Shown: positions 17,238 to 24,906, counted from the first letter of the stretch. The stretch is 38,678 bases of DNA from Saprospiraceae bacterium (GCA_029263015.1 JAJCYI010000208.1:1-38678), one strand, 5' to 3'. Notes: a model not told the origin generated them from the letters alone. Numbers and translations: made by a program.

Positions 17238-18302
17238 ATGAACCTGTCTATTGAATCATCCTCATGGAAGCGGATTTTTCACCTGCTTAGTAAGCCGGTG
17301 GTTTACCATTCCATATTTTGGATTACTGTATTACTCTTTTATTCAGGTTTTGAGATGTGGGTCACGGGAAACAACCTCTTCTACGTTTTTAGCAATAATG
17401 TGATCAAATTGATCATCCTTGGGATTGCTGTTTATTACAATATCTATGTACTGATCCCGAAGTATTTGGCTCAGAAAAAGATCACCCACTATTTTGGTTT
17501 TTTCATCTTGTTGGTGCTGGTGGTTACGCCAATCGAGTCGTTCCTTATTTTTAGCAATTCTGAAAGTTTGCCAGAAGTTCAAGCCCAGATTCAAAGGGAT
17601 CTTAACCTGACTTTCGTGCTTAATTTTTTCGTAGTGGGAACCTCCTCTCTGGTAAAAATTACTGTTGACTGGTTAAAAAGCCAGCGTGAAAAACAAGAGT
17701 TGCAGACCCAAACCATGCAATCGGAACTGCGATTTCTAAAATCCCAAATCAACCCGCACTTTCTTTTTAATACCTTGAACAGCCTTTACGCCTTGACCTT
17801 AAAAAAATCTGACAAAGCACCGGACATCGTATTGAAACTATCTGAGATGATGCGCTATATGTTGTACGAATGCAATGTGCCGCTTGTTCGGTTGAACAAA
17901 GAAGTCCATTATATAGGTAACTACTTGGATCTTGAGAAGCTTAGGCAAGGAGAAAACATTGATATTAAATTTGAAGTGGAAGGTACTATTTCCGATCAAA
18001 AAATTGCCCCCTTGATGTTTATGTCATTCATCGAAAACTGTTTCAAACATGGACTTGGCAATCACATTACCCCAGGCTTTGTACATATTTCACTTATCGT
18101 AGAAGGCAATAAAATGGAAGCAATCATTAAAAACAGCAAGCCCCAAAGCATGCCTAAACCACTGAACCCCCGGAGTGGGGGGATTGGCCTTGGGAATGTG
18201 AAACGACGACTCAACCTTTTATATCCGAACCGTTATTCCCTTGATATTGAGGATGCTCCGAACACATACACTGTGGACTTGAAAGTTTCTTTGGAAGTCT
18301 AA
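17238..18302 (+). CDS. LytS-family sensor histidine kinase (His_kinase domain)
   Basis: A 354-residue inner-membrane sensor kinase. Four membrane segments lie in about the first 135 residues, with no large extracytoplasmic domain. A short coiled helix leads to the His_kinase motif FLKSQINPHFLFNTLNSLY with phospho-acceptor His174, then MMRYMLYEC and an HATPase region (FIENCFKHGLG N-box; GGIGLGNVKRRL G-box). This is the usual Bacteroidota LytS/YehU-type partner of LytTR regulators, and such a regulator gene follows 102 bp downstream. The stimulus is unknown. I chose ATG at 17238: a longer reading from TTG (17127) would translate through the probable promoter and add an unconserved 37-residue tail. 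Confidence 0.92.
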   Translation: MNLSIESSSWKRIFHLLSKPVVYHSIFWITVLLFYSGFEMWVTGNNLFYVFSNNVIKLIILGIAVYYNIYVLIPKYLAQKKITHYFGFFILLVLVVTPIESFLIFSNSESLPEVQAQIQRDLNLTFVLNFFVVGTSSLVKITVDWLKSQREKQELQTQTMQSELRFLKSQINPHFLFNTLNSLYALTLKKSDKAPDIVLKLSEMMRYMLYECNVPLVRLNKEVHYIGNYLDLEKLRQGENIDIKFEVEGTISDQKIAPLMFMSFIENCFKHGLGNHITPGFVHISLIVEGNKMEAIIKNSKPQSMPKPLNPRSGGIGLGNVKRRLNLLYPNRYSLDIEDAPNTYTVDLKVSLEV

Positions 18303-18404
18303 GATTGAAAAATTGTTATTTTTATATGAATTTAAACGACTGATTTTCAGTATTTTTGACCAATCATTTGCTAATAAATAAACCATCATAAATAAATAAA
18401 TAAA

Positions 18405-19133
18405 ATGATTAATACCATCATCGTTGACGACGAACCTCTTGCACTCGACGTGCTTGAAACCTATGTAGAAAAAATGCCCGAATTGAACCTTGTCAAACGC
18501 TGTAGCAATGCATTTGAAGCCAACGAGGCTTTAAAAGAGCACGACGTGGACCTCATGTTTCTCGACATACAAATGCCACAACTAACAGGCATCGATTTTT
18601 TGAAATCATTGACACATCCTCCATTGGTTGTATTCACCACGGCCTATTCCAACTATGCGATCGAAGGGTTTGAGTTGAATGCGATCGATTATTTGTTGAA
18701 ACCGATTTCATTGGAGCGGTTTATTAAAGCAGCTAACAAATCCATTGAACAGGTTGAATTGCGAAGAAAAGAAAATGCGGCTCACGTCGATATGAACGGC
18801 CCCGAAGATTTCACTTTTGTGAAGGCTGATAAGAAATATATTAAGGTGAAATATTCAGAAGTGCTTTACATTGAAGGATTGAAGGATTATGTGATTATCC
18901 GCATGGAAAAAGGCAGGGTTATAACATTACAGACCATGAAAAGCTTGGAAGTGAAGCTGCCTTCTAAAATGTTCAAGCGCATTCACAGGTCGTATATTGT
19001 AAATATTGACCAGATACAGGCCATCCTTGGCAATATGGTGGAAGTGATTGAAAAGGGCCAGGTAAAGCACCTGCCTATCGGCAAGAATTATCGGGAAGAA
19101 CTACTGGCTTTGGTGAACAGCCACAAGCTTTAG
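18405..19133 (+). CDS. LytTR-family response regulator
   Basis: A 242-residue cytoplasmic regulator. The N-terminal receiver (about 1-120) has the acidic pair Asp8-Asp9, phospho-acceptor Asp54 (LMFLDIQMPQLTG), the Thr of FTTAYSNYA and the Lys of YLLKPISLERF. The C-terminal LytTR DNA-binding domain (about 140-242) has FVKADKKYIKVKYSEVLYIEG and FKRIHRSYIVNIDQI. It should be phosphorylated by the kinase encoded just upstream and bind direct repeats at target promoters. ATG start, preceded by several AAAT tetranucleotide repeats (about 18374-18402). A perfect long palindrome follows its stop by 14 bp. The pair appears to be one transcription unit. Confidence 0.95.
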   Translation: MINTIIVDDEPLALDVLETYVEKMPELNLVKRCSNAFEANEALKEHDVDLMFLDIQMPQLTGIDFLKSLTHPPLVVFTTAYSNYAIEGFELNAIDYLLKPISLERFIKAANKSIEQVELRRKENAAHVDMNGPEDFTFVKADKKYIKVKYSEVLYIEGLKDYVIIRMEKGRVITLQTMKSLEVKLPSKMFKRIHRSYIVNIDQIQAILGNMVEVIEKGQVKHLPIGKNYREELLALVNSHKL

Positions 19134-19147
19134 ATTGGGTAAGAGGG

Positions 19148-19206
19148 TGTGCGTTCTTTCCAAAAGGGTGGGAATTAAATTCCCACCCTTTTGGAAAGAA
19201 CGCACA
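19148..19206. terminator. Perfect 29-bp-arm palindrome: bidirectional terminator or palindromic element between convergent genes
   Basis: Bases 19148-19176 are exactly complementary to 19178-19206 around one central A, with the core GGGTGGGAATT A AATTCCCACCC. It sits between the stop of the LytTR regulator (19133, plus) and the stop of the Spo0M-like gene (19216, minus), so it would form a hairpin at the 3' end of both transcripts. Perfect identity over 29 bp is longer than an ordinary terminator. Confidence 0.7.
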
Positions 19207-19215
19207 TGCAAACTA

Positions 19216-19680
19216 CTAATGAAACCTGATCGGTTTTTTATCGAAAGGGTTCAAGGCGGTACCTTCAACTTTAGCTTCAGCCTCTATTCGGTATTCAGAT
19301 TTTACTTTGCGAATTACTTTTGCCACTTTGGTCAGGCCGCTGGTGAGGAAATTTTTATCACCAAATTCATCAATTGGGGAATCGACTTTCTGGAAAGGTA
19401 GGGTGAACCCAATTTCGACCATTCCTTCGGCTGGAACTTCCAGGGATTTATCAATCTCCATTTCTCCTAAAACATATTCATCCACGAGCTTTTCTTTACC
19501 TCGCCCACGGCTAAATTTTTCGATCATGGCAAGTTTAATGAACTGGACTTTTTGTTCGTTTTTTGAATAAAACCTGATTTTACCACTCACGGCCTCAACT
19601 TCTTCGAATGCTATATCAGGTAAAACCAGTTCCAATTTTACCCCTTCAATTCCCAGCCATTTTTTTACTTTCTTGAACAT
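19216..19680 (-). CDS. Spo0M-like arrestin-fold protein
   Basis: A 154-residue soluble protein. MFKKVKKWLGIEGVKLELVLPD and the alternating beta pattern (EAVSGKIRFYSKNEQKVQFIKLAMIEKFSRG) resemble the N-terminal arrestin-like domain of the Spo0M (sporulation-control protein) family: start MFKK, 'G.V.G.v...g...q.v..l...l'. GMVEIGFTLPFQ, like the family's 'f.f.iP' strand, follows. It is shorter than Bacillus Spo0M, with no C-terminal extension. Its role outside sporulators is unclear; an intracellular adaptor is plausible. The ATG at 19678-19680 is preferred. The longer reading (to 19911) would run through a repeat-rich spacer and into the next gene. It probably lies downstream of the 158-residue gene on the same strand. 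Confidence 0.65.
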   Translation of the reverse strand: MFKKVKKWLGIEGVKLELVLPDIAFEEVEAVSGKIRFYSKNEQKVQFIKLAMIEKFSRGRGKEKLVDEYVLGEMEIDKSLEVPAEGMVEIGFTLPFQKVDSPIDEFGDKNFLTSGLTKVAKVIRKVKSEYRIEAEAKVEGTALNPFDKKPIRFH

Positions 19681-19710
19681 TGTTGTTGATTTACGGCGGA
19701 CGACAGACGG

Positions 19711-19816
19711 ATTCACGGCGGACGCTATAAAAGCTGTAGAGGGGGGAATAACTTTTAAAACCCGAAAGTTCCAATTATCTACTATGCCCGTCCTCTGTAA
19801 ACCGTCCGTCGTGAAT
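19711..19816. repeat. Imperfect inverted repeat in a 139-bp spacer
   Basis: ATTCACGGCGGACG (19711-19724) and CGTCCGTCGTGAAT (19803-19816) are complementary at 13 of 14 positions, and the match continues patchily into GACAGA/TCTGTC words. ACGGCGGA also occurs twice directly at about 19693-19722. The GC-rich arms stand out from the AT-rich spacer and look like a dispersed palindromic element. Confidence 0.6.
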
Positions 19817-19819
19817 CTG

Positions 19820-20296
19820 TCAAACAAACCTCCGGTGCCAACTTTCGTTGAGGGGCTTGAGCCATTTTTCTTCCAACTCACCTTTTGTTTTGACCAAATT
19901 ATCGAAAACAAGGGTGGAGTCAGTTATCGTTCCACTGCGATAGAGGTTGGGGAATTCATTACTGGAGGCCGTTTTTACTTCTTCGCCATCTTTCCAGGCA
20001 AAGGTCATCCGATCGAAAAGATCGATGCCGTACTCCTGTTCCAATTGCTGCATGAAATGCACACTTGAATCGATCGAGCAACCGCTAGCACCAGCGTTAC
20101 TTTCATCAACCATTAATACCAAGAACCGACCGTACAGCACATCACCATGTGCCCTTAGTTGACGGTTGTGACTCGCCCAGCTTTTGGCAAAGCTGTTCAC
20201 TTGTTCTTTCAATTGCGGAAGCTCGCTCCCGTTGAATGTTCGGTTCGATTGGTATATCCAGACCCTTGTGCTGGCTGGCAAATCAATGTTTGTCAT
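19820..20296 (-). CDS. Conserved Bacteroidota protein of the so-called 'ABC transporter ATPase' family
   Basis: A 158-residue soluble protein. TRVWIYQSNRTF at the N-terminus, ASGCSIDSSVHFMQQLEQEYGIDLFDRMTFAW in the middle and WHRRF at the C-terminus match, from memory, a family common in Flavobacteriia and Cytophagia. That family is often annotated 'ABC transporter ATPase'. No Walker A, Walker B or signature motif is visible, so the name appears to be a misannotation and the real function is unknown. The conserved ASGCSIDSS segment with its Cys is the most striking part. ATG start at 20294-20296. It lies between the aminotransferase gene (same strand, upstream) and the Spo0M-like gene (downstream). 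Confidence 0.75.
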   Translation of the reverse strand: MTNIDLPASTRVWIYQSNRTFNGSELPQLKEQVNSFAKSWASHNRQLRAHGDVLYGRFLVLMVDESNAGASGCSIDSSVHFMQQLEQEYGIDLFDRMTFAWKDGEEVKTASSNEFPNLYRSGTITDSTLVFDNLVKTKGELEEKWLKPLNESWHRRFV

Positions 20297-20387
20297 TTTT
20301 TATCTTTAGATTTATGAACACAAAGATGACAAGTTTCATGGGACTTAAGTAGTTTGTGTAATAAATAAGTTGTGTTTTTGATTTCTT

Positions 20388-20447
20388 CTCCAAGGGGTTT
20401 CAACCCCTTGTTTTCATACGACGACAAGGGGTTGAAACCCCTTGGAG
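20388..20447. repeat. Nested REP-like palindrome (24-bp perfect arms, each itself palindromic)
   Basis: CTCCAAGGGGTTTCAACCCC begins the left arm (20388-20411), which is exactly complementary to the right arm (20424-20447) across a 12-bp loop. Within each arm, AAGGGGTT pairs with AACCCCTT, so each arm can also fold alone into an 8-bp hairpin. The element can therefore form one long stem or two small ones. It lies between the minus-strand aminotransferase (stop 20508) and the 158-residue gene (start 20296). Confidence 0.8.
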
Positions 20448-20507
20448 GAAGCCTAAAAATGGGAATAAACTTATTACAGTTTTATACACTCCCTAAAACC
20501 CTGTCAC

Positions 20508-21680
20508 CTAACCCTTTTTGAGAACCTCAATCATCCTGTCAATCTCCTCTTTTGAATTATAATAATGTGGGGAAACCCGCATGGCCCATTCCACTCCTTT
20601 TTCGGTGAAATCAATGACTGCGTTGACCGTTCTCGCAAACCCGGCATTGATATTGGCTTTTTTCAAAGCTTGGCTGAACTGGCTGGGTCGACCAGTCTCG
20701 TGGTGTGCAGTGACAATGCCGCATTTTTTCTTTCCCAGGTCCAATACTTTCCAACCAGGAAGCATGGCAAGCTGTTGCCGGGTATGGGAAGCAAGTTCGC
20801 CGACTCGTGATTCGATGTTTTCCAAACCAATTTGCAGAGCATATTCTACGGCTACTTTTCCTCCTATCACAAGGGCATAGTTTTTTTCCCAATACTCAAA
20901 CAGGCGTGCATTTTTCAGTTGTTCGTATTGGTTTGCACCTATCCAATTGGCACCTCCAAGGTCTGGGAAAAAGGATTCCAGGCCAGCTTGTAATACACGG
21001 TCAGAAACATATAAAAAACCTGAACCTCTTGGGCCACGAAGCCATTTCCGCATGGTGGCACTTAGGAAATCGCATCCGATTTTTTCAACATCAAGAGGTA
21101 ACTGCCCAGCAGATTGGCAAGCATCTACCATATACCAGATTCCATGTTGCTTGCACAATGCACCGACACCTACTATATCCTGCACCAGGCCTGAGTTGGT
21201 TGGAACGTGGGTAATGGCAACCAATTTTGGATGGTGCTTCTCGATCAGGTTTTTGATAGATTCCAAATCCAGGCCACCAGTCGGTAATTTTCCTGAGCGG
21301 ACGATCCGTATTTTATATCTTTTTTGTAAAAACAAGAAAGCAATCTGGTTGGAGGAGTAGTCATCATCAGTCGTCAGCAGCACATCCCCTTCCTCAAATG
21401 GAATGGCGGAAAGCGCCTTATTATAAGCCTCTGTGGCACTGGAAGCAAATGCGATGTTGACCGCTTTTGCATTCAGTAAATTTGCCACGGCGGGGTAAAA
21501 CCCCTCGATGTTTTCTTTCCTTGCTGCTTCTATTTCATACCCCCCATGTAGTGCTTCTTCTTGTAAGTATTCATGCACAGCCTCAATGACGGGGATTGGT
21601 TGAAGGGAAGCGCCAGCACTGTTCAGATGTATGTGAAATTGAGTGCCTGGTGTATCATTTCTGATTTCCTGTATATCCAT
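20508..21680 (-). CDS. Class V PLP-dependent aminotransferase (EgtE/isopenicillin N epimerase-like)
   Basis: A 390-residue cytoplasmic fold-type I PLP enzyme. HLNSAGASLQPIPV matches the N-terminal substrate loop of the class V family. VAITHVPTNSGLVQDI and YMVDACQSAGQLPLDV (Asp186, Gln189) bind PLP, and SATMRKWLRGPRGSGFLY holds the Schiff-base Lys212. The RKWLRGPRGSGFL form is typical of isopenicillin N epimerase/EgtE-like members rather than IscS-type desulfurases. No ergothioneine or sulfur-transfer partner gene is nearby, so the substrate is open. ATG start at 21678-21680. It is a paralogue of the enzyme at 9965-11110, with clearly diverged sequence, so not a recent duplication. Confidence 0.87.
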   Translation of the reverse strand: MDIQEIRNDTPGTQFHIHLNSAGASLQPIPVIEAVHEYLQEEALHGGYEIEAARKENIEGFYPAVANLLNAKAVNIAFASSATEAYNKALSAIPFEEGDVLLTTDDDYSSNQIAFLFLQKRYKIRIVRSGKLPTGGLDLESIKNLIEKHHPKLVAITHVPTNSGLVQDIVGVGALCKQHGIWYMVDACQSAGQLPLDVEKIGCDFLSATMRKWLRGPRGSGFLYVSDRVLQAGLESFFPDLGGANWIGANQYEQLKNARLFEYWEKNYALVIGGKVAVEYALQIGLENIESRVGELASHTRQQLAMLPGWKVLDLGKKKCGIVTAHHETGRPSQFSQALKKANINAGFARTVNAVIDFTEKGVEWAMRVSPHYYNSKEEIDRMIEVLKKG

Positions 21681-21724
21681 TTTTTTCCGATTAAAACCTA
21701 TTCCAAATAATCAACAATCAAGGC

Positions 21725-21840
21725 TCAAGGTTTCACCATCAGCCATTGATCCAGCCATATGAAATTCCCTTTACTGTAGTTGCCTTTTTGAGTTGAAGTT
21801 ACCCTATGACGCCTTTGAGGCCGAAAAATAATAAACTCCA
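21725..21840 (-). pseudogene. Decayed 3' end of an S9 (prolyl oligopeptidase-type) peptidase gene
   Basis: Read on the minus strand, this fragment encodes RVTSTQ...FIWLDQWLMVKP and stops. The C-terminus of the intact S9 peptidase at 26013-28037 is WVTSPQ...FFGWLDQWLKVKP and stops. The DNA agrees too: CCATTGATCCAGCCAT occurs in both, embedded in a similar 3' region. Similarity fades beyond about 21840, and the catalytic Ser and Asp regions are absent. The reading frame runs on upstream without family similarity or a plausible ATG. It is best explained as the remnant of a lost paralogue, or of a duplication of the intact gene about 4 kb away. Confidence 0.7.
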
Positions 21841-21988
21841 AATTTGTAAATTGATATGGTTCATGGTGAAAAGATATATGCCTGTAAGGAAAGAAGAATT
21901 TCGCGGTATTATTAGATAATTCTAACGTTATTTCATTGATCGTTTTGATCAATCCCATTGAATGGGCTAATCCTTGAACAACTATATT

Positions 21989-22570
21989 ATGCAAAAAAGG
22001 ATCAAAGAAAAGATGACAACACTGGTTTTAATCATAATGTTGATTCATCCAAAAGTATTTACTCAATGTCGGTGTAATTTCATTGATACTTTAGCCAAGT
22101 ACGATGCAGGAAACAATAAGGAACTTGAGGCACAATTGCAAAAAAGTGTTGACCTTATCCTTGATAGGAACCATTGCGATATCAGGATTAAAGTGAGACT
22201 GACAGATCAAGTTGCCAATATGGCTGCCGTATGCGAGCAAAATGGTGACAAGTACATTTATGTAAATCCAAAGTACTATCGCTGTGCCCGCGATTCGCTT
22301 TCTGAATTTGAAATGTTGGGGCCGTTGTGCCATGAAATTGGTCACCATGTACTGGGTCATCCTGATGACAAAACTGGCAGTTTGCCATATAAGGAACTTG
22401 ATGCTGATTATTATTGTGGATACTATATGCACGAGATAGGAGCGAAGAAGTATGAAGCTCTCCGAGCTATTCGGTTTTTGGGATCGGATCACGATAGGCG
22501 AACCCATCCTAATAAAATAGTGAGGATGAATTCAATAATTGCAGGCTATAATCGAGCAAAATATGATTGA
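21989..22570 (+). CDS. Secreted M48-like zincin metallopeptidase
   Basis: A 193-residue protein with an N-terminal export signal (MQKRIKEKM, then hydrophobic residues, ending about VFTQ). The zinc-binding motif CHEIGHHVLGH gives His115, Glu116 and His119; ELDADYYCGYYM (Glu136) supplies the likely third ligand. The RTHPNKIVRMNSIIAGY tail resembles the 'HP...R...I..G' ending common in M48-type Bacteroidota peptidases. It is small for the M48 group: no multi-TM region and little beyond the catalytic core, with five additional cysteines. The ATG at 21989 is chosen over the TTG at 21974; ATG 22013 would cut the basic part of the signal. An intrinsic terminator follows at 22611. No partner gene is evident. 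Confidence 0.78.
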   Translation: MQKRIKEKMTTLVLIIMLIHPKVFTQCRCNFIDTLAKYDAGNNKELEAQLQKSVDLILDRNHCDIRIKVRLTDQVANMAAVCEQNGDKYIYVNPKYYRCARDSLSEFEMLGPLCHEIGHHVLGHPDDKTGSLPYKELDADYYCGYYMHEIGAKKYEALRAIRFLGSDHDRRTHPNKIVRMNSIIAGYNRAKYD

Positions 22571-22610
22571 AGGATAAAATAATTGCAATATGACACCAAT
22601 AGAAATGTAG

Positions 22611-22649
22611 GTTTGCTGATCACCGATCGGATTCAGCAAACTTTTTTTT
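22611..22649 (+). terminator. Intrinsic terminator of the zincin gene
   Basis: A 9-bp stem, GTTTGCTGA (22611-22619) with TCAGCAAAC (22633-22641), encloses a 13-nt loop and is followed directly by a run of eight T. It lies 41 bp after the stop at 22570. Confidence 0.85.
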
Positions 22650-22680
22650 ATTAATAATGGCTGTCAGGGCTTTCTTATAA

Positions 22681-22781
22681 AACCACAAAAGGAACAAAAG
22701 GGATTATAAGGAACATAAGTAGAAGTCCAATTTTGGATTCTTTTGTGTCTCTTTTGTGTCTCTTTTGTGCCTTTTGTGGTT
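22681..22781. repeat. Inverted repeat with CACAAAAG motifs (23-bp arms, 21 matching)
   Basis: The left arm 22681-22703 and right arm 22759-22781 are complementary at 21 of 23 positions (AACCACAAAAGGAACAAAAG versus AACCACAAAAGGCACAAAAG). The right side also holds TTTTGTGTCTC repeated in tandem. Composition and layout recall the element at 14030-14116. Apart from this element and the terminator at 22611, the gene-less stretch 22571-23034 holds nothing I recognise. Confidence 0.8.
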
Positions 22782-23034
22782 CAGAAGAAACGGTTGCCTA
22801 AATATTTTAGCCAAATAATTTTTAAAAGAAAACCCTTTAATGGCTTTTATATGGAAAATGATAACTCCTACGTGGAAAACAGCCTATTTTTATATTAATG
22901 TTAATATTCTTGCTAAATTGCAGAAATAGAATATAGTCCTTCTGATTTATCCCACTCGTATGTTATTTTCAACAACTATTGTATTATAGGCATTTCTTTG
23001 ACCCAATATTAATGATCCACCCTCTTCGCAAATC

Positions 23035-24795
23035 ATGAAAAAACGTCTTGATCATTGGTTGCTTAGCAAGGATAGTATTTCCTATCAAACTGACTTTATC
23101 GTATTGGCAAATATTGCTATTGCCTGTTGGGTTATCTATTTGATTTTATCAGGTTCGGTGATAACCATTGAAGCCAACGCAGGCCAAGGCAAGTTGACTA
23201 TATTCGATGCCTTCAACACTTTGTTCTCCAGTTTTGCATCTGTCATGATTATTCTGTCGTGGCTGAGTTCAAAAGATTTGTCATCCAAGCCTGTTCAAGA
23301 TGGGGGTTTTAAGAGGCCGGAATTAAGTCTGGTGTGGGCGGCATGGGCTATTTTGGTGTGGCAAACTTCAACAGTGTTTGATTTCTATGTAGCAGATACG
23401 GCTACAAAAATCTATGGAATTTCCTTTTCTTCATTAAATAATATGCTTTTTTTATGGGCGGTATCTGACTTTACTTTTATCGATGATAAAAGACTACTTA
23501 GGAAATGTGGGGTTTTCAAGTTTTTGCAGAATCGAAAATACATATCTTTTGTTACAATAACTGTGATTGTTTTATCTTTCATTTTAATATCTATTACCAG
23601 CACTGATGCATTTTTAAACTTAAAAAAAACCTTCTCAATCGAATATTTATTCGATTTTTTTTATTCATCGATATGTGTCATAATTCTATACTTGGGATTT
23701 AAAGGAATAGTAGAGGAAAGGTATATTATTAAATTTATCAGAAAAGAACCTGGTCATCTCATCAAATCGTATATTTTACAACCAATTATATTGATTCCCT
23801 TTTTTATTACATTTGTTCATGGGATTATATTGATGTTCCCTGAAACTGGTGACGGTATATTTGAGCCGGATACAAAGCACTTAGCACTTGGCATTCTCAA
23901 CCAGCTTTATAGATGCACCATAGTTGTATTGTTCTTTTTATTGGAAATAAGTTGGGTGAGGATAAATAGAGATAAAATTAATAAAGAAAAGAAGAAAGAC
24001 TTAGAAAAGAAAGACCGGATCATAAGTCATAAAAACAAAGAATTAGAGTTGAAAATAGAAACATTAAATAGGACTAAAGTCCAATTGCATAAAGAAAGGA
24101 ATAAGCTAAAAAAGAAAGAAGGTCAAATAAGAACATTGCGAAATGAAATTTCTCATAGGTTTAAAAATCATTTGAGGGCTTTATCGGTAAGTGTGGATTA
24201 CAGGATAAAAAAATATGGTTCAGACAAAAAATCTACAGTTTTTAAAGAACTTGTTGCCGAAAGGGGAAGGATAGAGGCTACGCTAAGCATTCATGAACAT
24301 TTGGATAAAAAGGGTAGTTCTGAAGATGTGAATTTCTTTGACTATCTAGATGACCTGTGCTTTAAATTAAAAGATGCTTTTTATTTTCCGCCCGATGGTT
24401 TTATTTATTCGTTAGATGAAAATTCCTTGGACAAAACTATTTCTTATGCTGATGCAAGGGGGATAGGTATTTCTCTCACAGAATTGGTAATCAACACAGA
24501 CCAGCACGCTTATGATTCATTGGCTGAAAAATTTGTGAAAATAACAATTAAAATGAAGGAGGAATTTTATTTGGCTGTTTCAGATAGGGGAAAAGGTGTC
24601 AGTGATTTTGACAAAATAGATTACAAACAGGGGAGAGGATTTGGATTTGTATCTGACATAATAGAGGTGCAATTACGTGGCAAATTTAAAATTTCTAACC
24701 GTGCGGATATTGAAAGTAAAAGTGGGCATTCCAATAAAGGGGTGCTGTTTGAGATAATTATTCCCGTTAATCATTTAGAGCTTAAAATAGATTGA
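23035..24795 (+). CDS. Multi-TM sensor histidine kinase with HisKA_2-type phospho-acceptor region
   Basis: A 586-residue inner-membrane kinase. Seven or eight membrane segments lie within about residues 20-310, with only short loops, followed by a highly charged Lys/Glu coiled coil (about 315-370). The phospho-acceptor box NEISHRFKNHLRALSVSVD resembles HisKA_2 (H-R-x-K-N-x-L) with His374. The HATPase domain has an N-box (ELVINTDQHAYD, Asn487), DRGKGVSDF (G1) and GRGFGFVSDII (G2). The N-box has TDQHAY where A.KHAF is usual. ATG start. A receiver/LytTR-like regulator follows after 329 bp on the same strand and is the likely partner, although a large hairpin separates them. The signal is unknown; the 7TM-like sensor suggests a membrane or small-molecule cue. 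Confidence 0.88.
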   Translation: MKKRLDHWLLSKDSISYQTDFIVLANIAIACWVIYLILSGSVITIEANAGQGKLTIFDAFNTLFSSFASVMIILSWLSSKDLSSKPVQDGGFKRPELSLVWAAWAILVWQTSTVFDFYVADTATKIYGISFSSLNNMLFLWAVSDFTFIDDKRLLRKCGVFKFLQNRKYISFVTITVIVLSFILISITSTDAFLNLKKTFSIEYLFDFFYSSICVIILYLGFKGIVEERYIIKFIRKEPGHLIKSYILQPIILIPFFITFVHGIILMFPETGDGIFEPDTKHLALGILNQLYRCTIVVLFFLLEISWVRINRDKINKEKKKDLEKKDRIISHKNKELELKIETLNRTKVQLHKERNKLKKKEGQIRTLRNEISHRFKNHLRALSVSVDYRIKKYGSDKKSTVFKELVAERGRIEATLSIHEHLDKKGSSEDVNFFDYLDDLCFKLKDAFYFPPDGFIYSLDENSLDKTISYADARGIGISLTELVINTDQHAYDSLAEKFVKITIKMKEEFYLAVSDRGKGVSDFDKIDYKQGRGFGFVSDIIEVQLRGKFKISNRADIESKSGHSNKGVLFEIIIPVNHLELKID

Positions 24796-24803
24796 ATTGG
24801 GTG

Positions 24804-24906
24804 TATTTCAAAATGTCGGTGGAAACGTAGGCCGGATTTCCCAATCCGCCCTGTTTACAGCCGGATTGGGAAATCCGGCCTACCTTCTTACCGACATTTT
24901 GATATA
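24804..24906. repeat. Nested REP-like hairpin (~100 bp) between kinase and regulator genes
   Basis: The inner stem is 22 bp and perfect: GTAGGCCGGATTTCCCAATC begins the left arm at 24827-24848, and the complement lies at 24862-24883. After internal loops GGAAAC and CTTCTT comes a second stem, CAAAATGTCGGT (24809-24820) with ACCGACATTTTG (24890-24901), extended outward by TAT.T/A.ATA to 24804 and 24906. It begins 9 bp after the kinase stop. The rest of the gene-less stretch 24796-25124 has only a possible -7 box, TATCTTTG at 25045-25052. Confidence 0.85.

Noticed and set aside
19681-19911. Longer N-terminus of the Spo0M-like protein
   Set aside because: The extension crosses a repeat-rich spacer and overlaps the next gene's 3' end. 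The family-like MFKK start is at 19680.
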